34,868 nt of DNA from Xenococcaceae cyanobacterium MO_188.B32 (GCA_030065635.1 JASJDJ010000034.1:1-34868), one strand, 5' to 3'; counted from the stretch's first letter, positions 7,092 to 15,507 are shown. Notes: a model not told the origin generated them from the sequence alone. Numbers and translations: made by a program.

Positions 7092-7841
7092 TCTGGAATT
7101 GGCACAGCTTTTGCTGAAGAATTAGCAAAAAAACAGACCGATGTAGTATTGGTGGCTCGCTCAGAAGATAAACTTAGCAAGTTAGCCCAACAATTACAAG
7201 AGCAATTTGGTATCAATGCAGAAGTAATAGTTCAAGACTTAACTCTTCCCCAAGCGGGAAAATCTGTATTCGATACGGTAGCGCAAAAAGGATTAACTAT
7301 CGATCTCCTAATTAATAATGCTGGTTTTGGTGACTATGGGGCGTTTGTAGATCGATCGCTCAATAAACAAATAGAGATGATTCAACTTAATATTACTGCG
7401 GTAGTAGAGTTGACAGGACTATTTTTACCAGAAATGAAGCAAAGAGGAAGAGGAGGAATTATCAATATCTCTTCCATTGCAGGTTTTCAACCCCTACCTT
7501 ATATGTCCATCTATGCTGCTACCAAAGCTTTTGTCCTCAATTTCACCGAAGCTTTGTGGGCAGAAAATAAAGATAGTGGGGTAAATATTTTAGCTGTTTG
7601 TCCGGGACCAACCGAATCCCAATTTTTTAGAGAAGCAGAATTTCCTCAATCTTTTGCCAGTAAAAACGACAGTAGTTTAACTCCTGCCGAAGATGTAGTT
7701 AAAGAAGCTCTCAAAGCCTTAGAAAAAAATCAATCTACTGTAGTCACTGGTGGTATCGGTAATCAATTATTAGTTAATGTACCTCGTTTTGTCCCCAGAG
7801 ATTGGCTAGTTAGCGCAGTAGAGAAACAGTTTAAAAGTTAA
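7062..7841 (+). CDS. Short-chain dehydrogenase/reductase
   Basis: A 259-residue classical SDR (COG0300, DltE/YqjQ-like). Seen are the nucleotide-binding TGASSGIG at residues 6-13, the basic VLVARSEDKL after beta-2 (suggesting NADPH preference), DLLINNAGFGDYG, INISSIAG with the catalytic serine, and the catalytic Y151-x-x-x-K155 (YAATK). CPGPTES follows as the usual post-catalytic loop. It oxidises or reduces an alcohol/carbonyl pair of unknown substrate. It is followed by a P450 and an aldehyde dehydrogenase on the same strand, which suggests lipid or terpenoid alcohol/aldehyde conversion (inference). Its upstream region has been copied in front of the P450 gene. Confidence 0.92.
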   Translation: MTTALITGASSGIGTAFAEELAKKQTDVVLVARSEDKLSKLAQQLQEQFGINAEVIVQDLTLPQAGKSVFDTVAQKGLTIDLLINNAGFGDYGAFVDRSLNKQIEMIQLNITAVVELTGLFLPEMKQRGRGGIINISSIAGFQPLPYMSIYAATKAFVLNFTEALWAENKDSGVNILAVCPGPTESQFFREAEFPQSFASKNDSSLTPAEDVVKEALKALEKNQSTVVTGGIGNQLLVNVPRFVPRDWLVSAVEKQFKS

Positions 7842-7909
7842 TGTAATGCTTTTAAGTTTTTTATTAATATAAATTCTCTTATGTCTCCAGTAACTTTTGA
7901 GAATTGGTA

Positions 7910-8039
7910 TTATTTCGAGATATAAAAACTTTGCTCTATCCTCAAGAAGAAGATAATTACATTTTATCTGCGTTACAATTCTTAACAGGATAAGACTAGA
8001 GTGATAATTGTTACAGTTGCTTTAATTACTGGTGTTTCA
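7910..8039. repeat. Duplicated promoter/start segment, copy 2 (in front of the P450 gene)
   Basis: Second copy of 6962-7091. The SDR start ATG has become GTT (8010-8012), and the ten-codon SDR start has decayed to VTVALITGVS followed by TGA. The last base of the copy is the A of the P450 start codon. Confidence 0.9.
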
Positions 8040-8042
8040 TGA
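8001..8042 (+). CDS. Possible 13-codon leader peptide overlapping the P450 start
   Basis: An in-frame GTG at 8001 opens a frame running through the decayed SDR start (IIVTVALITGVS) and ending with TGA 8040-8042. That stop overlaps the P450 ATG (8039-8041) as ATGA, the classic arrangement for translational coupling. Whether it is translated is unknown. Confidence 0.25.
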   Translation: MIIVTVALITGVS

Positions 8043-9415
8043 AATTACCTGATGGTCCAAAAACTCCTCCTTGGTTGCAGCTAATTCAATGGATTGCTGA
8101 CCCCTTAGACTATATGGAAACCTCTGTTCAAAGCTATGGAGATGTCTTTACAGTGCGTGCGGGCTCTCTATTTCAAGGGGTGTTTATCAGTAATCCACAA
8201 CTAATTCAGGCTATTTTCACGGCTGAGCCAAAACTATTTGATTCTGGTCGAGGAAATGTAAGTGGAAAAATCTTTGTAGGTGAAAACTCCTTGCTTCTGT
8301 TGGATGGCGATCGCCACCAGCGTGAGCGACGGATGTTGATGCCACCCTTTCATGGGGAACGAATGCGAGCCTATGGGGAGCTAATTTGTATCCTCACCCA
8401 ACAAGTCAGTAGGAAGTGGATTACTGGCCAGCCCTTTTCTGTCAGGGAATCCATGCAGGAAATTAGTCTGCGAGTCATCTTACAAGCGGTATTTGGTCTC
8501 CATGAAGGACCTCGTTATCAGGAACTGAGACAACTGATAGCAGAAATGATGGATATGACAGCTTCTCCCTTACGAGCAAGTATGCTGTTCTTTAATTTCT
8601 TGCGAAAAGATTTAGGGGCTTGGAGTCCGTGGGGACGCTTTCTGCGTCGGCAGCAGCGAATTGACCAACTACTTTACGCTGAAATTCAGGAGAGGCGCAT
8701 TTCCAACGACCCCGAGCGCACCGATATCCTTTCTTTAATGATCTCAGCTCGCGATGAGCAGGGTGAGGGAATGAGTGATGTGGAATTACGCGATGAACTG
8801 ATCACCCTGCTGCTGGCGGGTCATGAAACCACAGCCACTGCCTTATGCTGGGCTTTGTACTGGATTCATTCTCAGCCACAGGTACGGGAAAAGTTACTGC
8901 AAGAACTCGATTGCCTAAGGGGAAATCCAGACCCGACAGAAATTGCTCGGCTACCTTATCTCAGTGCTGTTTGCCAGGAGACACTGCGCATTTATCCGCC
9001 ATTATTACTGACCTGGCCTCGAATTTTGAAGGCTCCTTTACAGCTAGGAGACTATCAGTTTGACACCGATACCACGCTTCTTCCTTGTATTTATCTCACC
9101 CATCGGCGGGAGGATTTGTATCCAGAACCAAAGCAGTTTAGACCGGAACGATTTTTAGAAAGGCAATACTCTCCTGGTGAGTTTTTTGCCTTTGGTGGAG
9201 GGAACCGTCGCTGTGTTGGGGCAGCATTGGCTATGTTTGAAATGAAGCTAGTAGTGGCAACGCTCCTCTCAAATTATCAAATGGCACTGGCTGATAAGCG
9301 ACCTGTGAAACCACAACGCCGAGGCTTTTTCATTGCTCCTGCTAGTGGGTTCAAGATGGTGATAACAGGACAACGTATGCCTCAAGAGCAACCTAGTGAA
9401 CCCGTTGCTAGTTGA
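8039..9415 (+). CDS. Cytochrome P450, CYP110-like
   Basis: A 458-residue soluble P450 mono-oxygenase. Landmarks are complete: I-helix AGHETT at 260-265 (oxygen activation), K-helix E314-x-x-R317 (ETLR), the PERF segment, and the heme loop FAFGGGNRRCVGAAL with axial Cys392. Sequence style matches CYP110, the common cyanobacterial class linked to fatty acid, alkane and terpene hydroxylation. The DNA is visibly richer in G+C than the flanking SDR and ALDH genes, suggesting acquisition, though one HIP1 site (near 8309) points to a cyanobacterial donor or amelioration. Expression probably uses the duplicated SDR promoter just upstream. The ATG at 8039 is the only sensible start and overlaps the stop of a short leader frame. 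Confidence 0.93.
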   Translation: MKLPDGPKTPPWLQLIQWIADPLDYMETSVQSYGDVFTVRAGSLFQGVFISNPQLIQAIFTAEPKLFDSGRGNVSGKIFVGENSLLLLDGDRHQRERRMLMPPFHGERMRAYGELICILTQQVSRKWITGQPFSVRESMQEISLRVILQAVFGLHEGPRYQELRQLIAEMMDMTASPLRASMLFFNFLRKDLGAWSPWGRFLRRQQRIDQLLYAEIQERRISNDPERTDILSLMISARDEQGEGMSDVELRDELITLLLAGHETTATALCWALYWIHSQPQVREKLLQELDCLRGNPDPTEIARLPYLSAVCQETLRIYPPLLLTWPRILKAPLQLGDYQFDTDTTLLPCIYLTHRREDLYPEPKQFRPERFLERQYSPGEFFAFGGGNRRCVGAALAMFEMKLVVATLLSNYQMALADKRPVKPQRRGFFIAPASGFKMVITGQRMPQEQPSEPVAS

Positions 9416-9480
9416 GTTGAGCACTAAGCAAGCAGGGGCTTTATTAAAATATTTTAGCTATACAAGCAGGAAACTAAATT

Positions 9481-10854
9481 ATGTTAATTACAACTTCGAT
9501 CGAAGAAACTCTCGAAAAACAAAAAAGATTTTTTGCATCTGGAAAAACTAAAAATGTTAACTTCCGCATCGAACAATTAAATAAGCTAGAATCAGCTATT
9601 AAAAATCACGAGCCAGCTATCTTAAAAGCATTAAAAGAAGACCTCAACAAGCCAGAATTTGAAGCATATATTGAAATGGCTGTTATTAGCGATATAAAAT
9701 ATGCTCGCAAAAATATTAAATCTTGGGTTAAACCCAAAAAAGTTAAAACTCCTATAGATCAATTTCCCGCATCCGCTCGCATTCATCCCGAACCTTTGGG
9801 TAGTATTTTAATTATTAGTCCTTGGAATTATCCCTTTTCTTTAATGATTAATCCTTTAATCGGAGCGATCGCAGCTGGAAATTGTGCCGTACTAAAACCT
9901 TCAGAAATAGCTCCTGCCACCTCCAAAGTTTTAAGGAAAATAATCGAAGCAACTTTCACTCCCGAATATATCAGTATATTTGAAGGTGGAGCCGAAATAA
10001 GTCAAGAATTATTAGCCGAAAAATTTGACCATATTTTTTTCACGGGAGGCACAAAAATCGGTCAAATTGTTATGGAAGCAGCAGCGAAAAATCTTACTCC
10101 AGTTACTTTAGAATTAGGCGGTAAAAGTCCTTGTATTGTCGAGCGCAATATTGATTTAAAAGAGAGTGCTAAAAGAATCGCTTGGGGTAAGTTTCTCAAT
10201 TCAGGACAAACTTGTATTGCTCCCGATTATCTCTTGGTTGAGCGAACAATTAAAAACGATTTAGTAACTACAATTAACCAGTGTATCAAAGATTTTTATG
10301 GCACAGAACCTCAATCTAGCCCCGATTATGCTCGAATAGTTAGCCAGCGTCATTTTGAGAGATTAGTGGCCTTACTTCAAGATGGCAAGATTATTACTGG
10401 AGGTCAAATTGATGAAGCAGACCTTTATATTGCTCCGACTTTAATGGACAATGTTGCTCTTGATGCTCCTTTAATGCAAGAAGAGATTTTTGGCCCGATT
10501 CTTCCCATAATCGAATATACAAATCTAGAAGAAGCTATAGCTTTTGTGAACGAACGACCCAAACCTTTGGCCTTATATATTTTCAGTAAAGACAAAATAA
10601 AACAACAAAAAGTAATCAATTCTACTTCTTCTGGTGGTGTCTGTATTAACGATACTATCATGCATGTTGGTGTGCCAGAATTACCTTTCGGTGGCGTTGG
10701 TAATAGTGGAATTGGTAACTATCACGGTAAGGCTAGTTTCGATACTTTTTCTCATCATAAAAGCATTTTGCAAAGATATTTTTGGTTCGATCTTAATTGG
10801 CGATATGCACCTTATAAAAATAAAATCGAACAAATTAAAAGATTAATGAAATAA
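9481..10854 (+). CDS. Aldehyde dehydrogenase (ALDH3-like, AldE type)
   Basis: A 457-residue NAD(P)-dependent aldehyde dehydrogenase, the length of the class 3 family, which lacks the long N-terminus of other ALDHs. Visible are ISPWNYPFSL, the cofactor loop FFTGGTKIGQ, general base Glu211 in LELGGKSP, nucleophile Cys245 in SGQTCIAPDY, and EEIFGPILPI. The C-terminal GNYHGKASFDTFSHHKSIL is typical of fatty-aldehyde dehydrogenases; the cyanobacterial relative is Synechocystis Slr0091 (from memory). It oxidises long-chain or terpenoid aldehydes to acids. It lies 65 bp after the P450 and may be co-transcribed. It converges with the acyl-CoA dehydrogenase-like gene. Confidence 0.95.
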   Translation: MLITTSIEETLEKQKRFFASGKTKNVNFRIEQLNKLESAIKNHEPAILKALKEDLNKPEFEAYIEMAVISDIKYARKNIKSWVKPKKVKTPIDQFPASARIHPEPLGSILIISPWNYPFSLMINPLIGAIAAGNCAVLKPSEIAPATSKVLRKIIEATFTPEYISIFEGGAEISQELLAEKFDHIFFTGGTKIGQIVMEAAAKNLTPVTLELGGKSPCIVERNIDLKESAKRIAWGKFLNSGQTCIAPDYLLVERTIKNDLVTTINQCIKDFYGTEPQSSPDYARIVSQRHFERLVALLQDGKIITGGQIDEADLYIAPTLMDNVALDAPLMQEEIFGPILPIIEYTNLEEAIAFVNERPKPLALYIFSKDKIKQQKVINSTSSGGVCINDTIMHVGVPELPFGGVGNSGIGNYHGKASFDTFSHHKSILQRYFWFDLNWRYAPYKNKIEQIKRLMK

Positions 10855-10875
10855 AGCAGTGAATTGCAGGGCTAT

Positions 10876-10890
10876 TTCCTTCTAAAGGAA
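10876..10890. terminator. Small hairpin between convergent genes
   Basis: TTCCTT-CTA-AAGGAA lies in the 56-bp gap between the ALDH stop and the stop of the opposing gene. There is no T-run, so the terminator role is only suggested by position. Confidence 0.3.
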
Positions 10891-10910
10891 TGTGTAATAC
10901 TCTTTTAAAA

Positions 10911-12005
10911 CTAAGATATTTTACTTAATCCTTTAAGAGTTTCTTCCATTACCGCTGTAGTTTGTCCAGAAACACTAAATAATAATGCTTCTCGATAAAC
11001 TCGCCCTGCGGGATGATCTCGATCGTTAGCTGCACCACTAGCAGAAATAACTGCTGCTTGACTGCAACGTCCTGCTAAATTAATTGCTGATGCTCTTAAT
11101 TGTAATTGTTTTTGATAGGTACAATCGGTAATAGCTGCAAACATAGCTTGACGACAGTTGTCTAGTTCTTGCTGAAGCGATCGATGAGATTCTTGTAAAA
11201 AAGAAAGTCGTTTTTTCTGATAACTAATCTCTAAAATATCCAATCCTGCTTGAGCGCATCCTAAAGCATAAAAGCCATGATGAAGTACATTTTTTTTACT
11301 ACTTTTATGTATCGAACCTGCTGGCTTAATAGCGACTACTTGGTTATTCGGTAAAAGCCATTTTTCGATGTTAGCACTCACTGTATTGGTAGAGTTCATA
11401 GCTATTAATTCCATAGGAGAACTAAAAGTAATTAGTCCTTCTGTTTCTTGCTGTTGTAAAGGCAAGATGCCATAAATTTCTCTACCATCGGGTAAGGTTG
11501 CCCCAATAATAAAATTATCGAAAAATCCCCAACCAGTTATCCAAGGAACTTTTCCTTCTAATCGGTATCCTCCTTCTACTTCTTGTGCTTTCATCAGAGG
11601 ATTACCAGGACGACGTAGTTGGGAAAAACCTACTCCTACTAACACTTTTCCCGTACTCATATGGGGTAGGTAGTGCTGTTTGAGTTCTTGATTATTACTA
11701 GCTGCTAGCATCGAACCAGCACTTTGATGCTGAGTTTGCAAAAAGGCTAAAGCACCAGAATATCTAGCTATTAAAATTTGGAAATGACGATAATCTATTT
11801 CTGTAAAACCAGCACCTCCAAAACTTTGAGCTACTCTTAAAGCAAGAAGAGAGCGATCGCCCATTCCTAAAAGTACTTGCTTGAGAGTTTCTGGACTTCT
11901 ATCTATTTGTGCTGCTTGAGGTGCTACTACTTCTTGTAAATAATTTTCGATAGTTGCTAGTATTTTTGTCGTTTGGTTTTGCTCGGATTTTATGCCCAGT
12001 TGCAT
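10911..12005 (-). CDS. Acyl-CoA dehydrogenase-family flavoprotein
   Basis: A 364-residue member of the acyl-CoA dehydrogenase fold. The helical N-terminal domain has ALRVAQSFGGAG and FLQTQHQSAGSMLA. The middle beta domain has VGVGFSQLRRPGNPLMKA and GGYRLEGKVPWITGWGFFD (flavin site), and the C-terminal helical bundle ends HPAGRVYREALLFSVSGQTT. The usual YEGT-type segment carrying the catalytic glutamate of many family members is absent; FSVSGQTTAVMEE stands there, as in divergent bacterial homologues. It may therefore not act on simple acyl-CoA. It converges with the ALDH gene and may act in the same oxidation route, or not; cyanobacteria often lack complete beta-oxidation. Confidence 0.85.
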   Translation of the reverse strand: MQLGIKSEQNQTTKILATIENYLQEVVAPQAAQIDRSPETLKQVLLGMGDRSLLALRVAQSFGGAGFTEIDYRHFQILIARYSGALAFLQTQHQSAGSMLAASNNQELKQHYLPHMSTGKVLVGVGFSQLRRPGNPLMKAQEVEGGYRLEGKVPWITGWGFFDNFIIGATLPDGREIYGILPLQQQETEGLITFSSPMELIAMNSTNTVSANIEKWLLPNNQVVAIKPAGSIHKSSKKNVLHHGFYALGCAQAGLDILEISYQKKRLSFLQESHRSLQQELDNCRQAMFAAITDCTYQKQLQLRASAINLAGRCSQAAVISASGAANDRDHPAGRVYREALLFSVSGQTTAVMEETLKGLSKIS

Positions 12006-12052
12006 TAAATATTTTCCTATGACCTTGAATAAATAATATTATTGATATTATC

Positions 12053-13315
12053 TTAAGATAAATTTCCTATAGCGTTTCCTGCTAACCATCCAGTTGTCCA
12101 AGCACTTTGAAAATTAAACCCACCCGTTACACCATCAATATCTAAAATTTCGCCAGCAAAGTAAACTCCAGGACAAATTTTACTTTCCATAGTCTTAAAA
12201 TTAATTTCTTTGAGGTTTACTCCGCCACAAGTGACAAACTCTTCTTTAAATATTCCTTTACCCGTAATTTTATATTGTCCTTGAATTAATTCTCTGACTA
12301 ATTTATTTAGTTCTTTTTTACTTATCTCTATCCAATTTTTTTGGGGTGAAATTTTCACAAAATTAACTAAGCTTTGCCATAATCTTTTAGGCAATTTGAC
12401 GGGACAATAACTATATATTTGCTTGCGATTATTTTCTAATTTTACTTGTTCGAGAAATTGCTTTAAGGTTTCTTGATTATATTCAGGCAGCCAATTTATT
12501 TCTAAAGAAAGATGATAATTGTTGTCATATAATATTCTCGCTCCCCAAGCTGATAACTTAAGAATAGCAGGGCCACTAAGTCCCCAATGAGTAATAAGTA
12601 AAGCCCCTGTTTGTTCTAACTTTTCTTTGCCAGTTCCTAACAAACGAACGCGGGTATTTTTTACACTAATTCCTGCCAAATTTTGTAAACGAACATCTTT
12701 AATATTAAAAGTAAAGAGAGAAGGTACGGGAGGTTCGATGGTATGTCCTAAACTCTTTGCCCAACGATAACCTAAAGGATTACTTCCCGTTGCAATTAAA
12801 AGGCGATCGCATGGCATTGTTTCTCCATTTTTTAACTCAATTTGAAAACCTTTTTCTCTACTAGGAGAAGGGTTAGAAGAGAGGTTTATTATATTTTTAA
12901 CTACAACTCCAGTCCGCAATCTTACCTCTGCTTTCTCTGCTGCTGTCATTAAACAGTTGATAATCGTACCTGAGTCGTCGGTAGTCGGAAACATCCTGCC
13001 ATCAGCCTCTGTTTTTAGCTTAACTCCGCGAGAGTTAAACCAAGCTATGGTATCTTGAGGCTGAAAGCGAGTAAAAGCCGATCGCAAAGCTTTACCACCT
13101 CTAGGATAATACTGCACTAATTGAGCGGGATCGAAACAATGATGAGTAACATTACATCTACCCCCACCAGAAATAAGCACTTTAGCTAGAGGTTTACGGG
13201 CTGCTTCTAGTAAAGTAACTCGAACAGAAGTATCAGCTTCCCGAATAGCGATCGCCCCAAAAAAACCTGCTGCACCACCGCCAATAACAACCACTTTTAA
13301 ACAATTATTAGTCAA
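12053..13315 (-). CDS. HI0933/YhiN-family NAD(P)/FAD-dependent oxidoreductase
   Basis: A 420-residue flavoprotein of the HI0933 (YhiN/BaiN) family. The Rossmann motif VVVIGGGAAGFFGAI is at residues 9-23, followed by the family-diagnostic KVLISGGGRCNVTH. Further on are PRGGKALRSAFTRF, the LLIATGSNPLGYRWAKSLGH segment, LLITHWGLSGPAILKLS and the C-terminal GVYFAGEILDIDGVTGGFNF with AWTTG, which closes the FAD site. The length is standard. Most members have no known substrate. The gene stands 48 bp upstream of the acyl-CoA dehydrogenase-like gene in the same direction, so the two may be co-transcribed. Confidence 0.92.
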   Translation of the reverse strand: MTNNCLKVVVIGGGAAGFFGAIAIREADTSVRVTLLEAARKPLAKVLISGGGRCNVTHHCFDPAQLVQYYPRGGKALRSAFTRFQPQDTIAWFNSRGVKLKTEADGRMFPTTDDSGTIINCLMTAAEKAEVRLRTGVVVKNIINLSSNPSPSREKGFQIELKNGETMPCDRLLIATGSNPLGYRWAKSLGHTIEPPVPSLFTFNIKDVRLQNLAGISVKNTRVRLLGTGKEKLEQTGALLITHWGLSGPAILKLSAWGARILYDNNYHLSLEINWLPEYNQETLKQFLEQVKLENNRKQIYSYCPVKLPKRLWQSLVNFVKISPQKNWIEISKKELNKLVRELIQGQYKITGKGIFKEEFVTCGGVNLKEINFKTMESKICPGVYFAGEILDIDGVTGGFNFQSAWTTGWLAGNAIGNLS

Positions 13316-13372
13316 GGAAGTTTTATCTGATGTCTATATTTTTTCATCATAAGCTCTTAAGTAAAGAAGTTA

Positions 13373-13452
13373 CAGAAGTCAAAGCATTTCAGAATCTGAA
13401 TTTTGCTCAACTTCTGGATAGACATAGCATCCTATGTGTTTCCTGACTTCTG
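13373..13452. repeat. Nested inverted repeats between rubredoxin and the flavoprotein gene
   Basis: CAGAAGTCA (13373-13381) pairs with TGACTTCTG (13444-13452), enclosing ACATAG-CATC-CTATGT (13422-13437). Both flanking genes read leftward, so this is the rubredoxin 3' region and the flavoprotein leader. Confidence 0.5.
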
Positions 13453-13483
13453 AACTCCTAGATTTCTGAATTCTTCTCAAATC

Positions 13484-13654
13484 TTACTCCGCTTCAAAAT
13501 CATCTTTTTCTGCACCACAAACAGGACAAACCCAATCTTCGGGTAAATCTTCAAAAGCAGTACCAGGTTCGATACCATTATCTGGATCTCCTACTTCGGG
13601 ATCGTATTCATAGCCACAAACATTACATACATAGGTTTTGGTAGACGTAGCCAT
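13484..13654 (-). CDS. Rubredoxin
   Basis: This 56-residue protein is a canonical soluble rubredoxin, a one-iron electron carrier. The two iron-binding knuckles are plain: [16 protein letters not shown] near the N-terminus and [14 protein letters not shown] near the C-terminus, each CxxC. Between them lies the usual [15 protein letters not shown]. It has no C-terminal membrane anchor, unlike the photosystem-assembly rubredoxin RubA of cyanobacteria, so it is probably a general carrier in oxidative-stress or oxygenase chemistry. GGAG lies seven bases before the ATG at 13654. It stands alone, upstream of the flavoprotein gene in the same direction. Confidence 0.95.
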   Translation of the reverse strand: MATSTKTYVCNVCGYEYDPEVGDPDNGIEPGTAFEDLPEDWVCPVCGAEKDDFEAE

Positions 13655-13798
13655 AGTGTTCTCCTTCTCGATTTCCTGTAATAGTAAGAGATAGAATCAG
13701 ACTGGGTGCAAATTTTTGAGTTTTTTTTACAAAGAAATTTCTTCTGCTTGAACTTAGGGCGGTTTACTAAAGTCGGGCACTTGGCGAGCGCTTTCAGT

Positions 13799-13966
13799 TT
13801 AAAATCTTCTGGTTTTTTGAATGCCCCAACCCAAACCAGAAATTAACGCAATTAGCAAGCAGACTAAAATAAATCCTCCAGGCAAAAAACCCAAAATACC
13901 CAAGCCTCTGAGGACATAGATTACTAAAAAGCTGGTTAAAGAGAAAGTAAATACTTTTAAGAGCAT
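13799..13966 (-). CDS. Small membrane protein (55 aa)
   Basis: A 55-residue frame starts at ATG 13966 and ends at TAA 13799-13801. It reads MLLKVFTFSLTSFLVIYVLR, then a GLGILGFLPGGF turn, a second hydrophobic stretch (ILVCLLIALISGLGWG) and a basic end, QKTRRF. That is a two-helix membrane hairpin with a glycine/proline turn and a positive C-terminus. The pattern is too regular to be chance. Function unknown. It sits between rubredoxin (same strand) and the divergent pterin-synthase gene. Confidence 0.65.
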   Translation of the reverse strand: MLLKVFTFSLTSFLVIYVLRGLGILGFLPGGFILVCLLIALISGLGWGIQKTRRF

Positions 13967-14229
13967 AGTGTACTTAAAAAGCCCTTAGCTATTAGCTAGT
14001 AGCCGTTAGCTAATACTTGGTTACAATGAATTATTTTTTCATTATGCAACACTAAAAAGTTATCTCTCAATCCCTTTGAGTATTTTGTCCCAGTCAAATT
14101 AAATTTCTTTACTTGCTACTGGCTACTCGTTACTTGCTACTTAGTTTTTAAGCAACTATTACCGAAATTAGTCTATCCTAGAAAAAGATATCTTTACTAA
14201 ACTTTACATTCATTTCTATTTCAATCTTT

Positions 14230-15102
14230 ATGGATTGCATAATCAATCGTCGAGCCCAATTTTCCGCCAGTCATCGCTATTGGTTATCGGAATGGGATGA
14301 AGCAAAAAATAAGCAGTATTTTGGTGCTTGTGCCAACTTTCCAGGACATGGACATAACTATGTTCTCTACGTCTCCCTTGCTGGTGAAATAGACAAGTAT
14401 GGCATGGTACAAAACTTATCTGACGTTAAACGAGTCATTAAAGAAGAAGTAACCAGTCAATTAAACTACGCTTATCTTAATGATGTCTGGTCAGAATTTC
14501 AGCAAACCTTACCAACAACAGAAAATATAGCTAAAGTAATTTGGCATAGGTTAGCACCCCATTTACCACTAGTTGAAATTAGACTTTTTGAAACCCCCGA
14601 ACTTTGGGCAGATTATCAAGGAAATAATATGGAAGCATCTTTAACCGTCAAAACTCATTTTAGTGCTGCTCATCGCCTCGCACTCCCCCATCTCGACTTG
14701 GAAGAAAATAGTAATATTTATGGCAAATGCGCTCGTCCTAACGGTCATGGACATAACTATCATCTAGAAGTTTCCGTGATAGGGGAAATCGATTCTCGCA
14801 CGGGTATGATAGTCGATTTAGGAGCTTTGCAACAGGTAATTGACGAGTATGTCGTTGAACCTTTCGATCATACTTTCCTCAATAAGGATATTCCTTATTT
14901 TGCTGAAGTTGTACCCACAGCGGAAAATATTGCTTTGCATATCGCTCAATTACTAACCAATCCTATCAAAGAATTGGGAGTAGAACTAGATAAAGTTAAG
15001 TTAATTGAAAGCCCTAATAATTCTTGCGAGATTTATTGTCGTCAATCAAAACAAAATGTAACATCAGGAGAGAAGAGGGAACCAGCCATCGCTTCTTACT
15101 AA
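14230..15102 (+). CDS. Double-domain 6-carboxytetrahydropterin synthase (QueD/PTPS family)
   Basis: A 290-residue fusion of two copies of the QueD/6-pyruvoyl-tetrahydropterin synthase fold, each about 135 residues. Single-domain members convert dihydroneopterin triphosphate to 6-carboxy-tetrahydropterin (queuosine/7-deazaguanine route) or to a pyruvoyl pterin. Both copies keep the zinc histidines and the cysteine: His15, Cys34, His40 and His42 in the first half; His148, Cys167, His173 and His175 in the second (both read GHGHNY). Met134 marks the join and may be an ancestral start. The second half also has MIVDLGALQQVID and FDHTFLN, the regular family motifs; the first half is more divergent there. 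In-line fusions of this kind are known in cyanobacteria (from memory), so one half may be structural. Confidence 0.9.
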   Translation: MDCIINRRAQFSASHRYWLSEWDEAKNKQYFGACANFPGHGHNYVLYVSLAGEIDKYGMVQNLSDVKRVIKEEVTSQLNYAYLNDVWSEFQQTLPTTENIAKVIWHRLAPHLPLVEIRLFETPELWADYQGNNMEASLTVKTHFSAAHRLALPHLDLEENSNIYGKCARPNGHGHNYHLEVSVIGEIDSRTGMIVDLGALQQVIDEYVVEPFDHTFLNKDIPYFAEVVPTAENIALHIAQLLTNPIKELGVELDKVKLIESPNNSCEIYCRQSKQNVTSGEKREPAIASY

Positions 15103-15507
15103 AAAATATTGGTTTTGCTGTCTGGCGATCGCGCACTGCTGCCTTCCGCAGATGGCTAAAAAGAGAATAATTTCCATAGAGCTTACGCAAAATGCACTTT
15201 GTTACGCTATGTGTATGGTAAGGTGAGCATTAACCACCTTGACTACAGGGTTTCTCCGTAAATCCTGTTTGAGTCTTGAAATATAACAGTAGTCTGTTAA
15301 TTTCTCATTCGGTTAAGAAAAAAGATAGAAATTTTTACCCTTAAGAGCATGATGATACTTTTGAAAGACTGCTAATATTTGCTTTATTAGTCTAATAAAA
15401 CCAGAAAGAGTGTTTGATAATATGGGCAAAAGTTAATCAGCCCCTTTATATTCATTACTGATTAACTGGTTATAAAATGTTCAATCTAACAAAAGGAGTG
15501 CTCAAAA
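15103..15507. other. Intergenic region with small hairpins
   Basis: No gene seen. A HIP1-containing repeat fragment lies at about 15124-15155. AAGGTG (15220-15225) pairs with CACCTT (15235-15240), and CAGG-N-CCTG with inner TTT/AAA pairs follows at about 15246-15268. These could form a structured leader of the CAAD gene; no known riboswitch class is recognised. AAAGGAG before the ATG at 15508 is the ribosome site. Confidence 0.4.

Noticed and set aside
6819-7216. Minus-strand frames upstream of the SDR gene
   Set aside because: They cover the SDR promoter and the start of the SDR gene antisense, without ribosome sites or family features.
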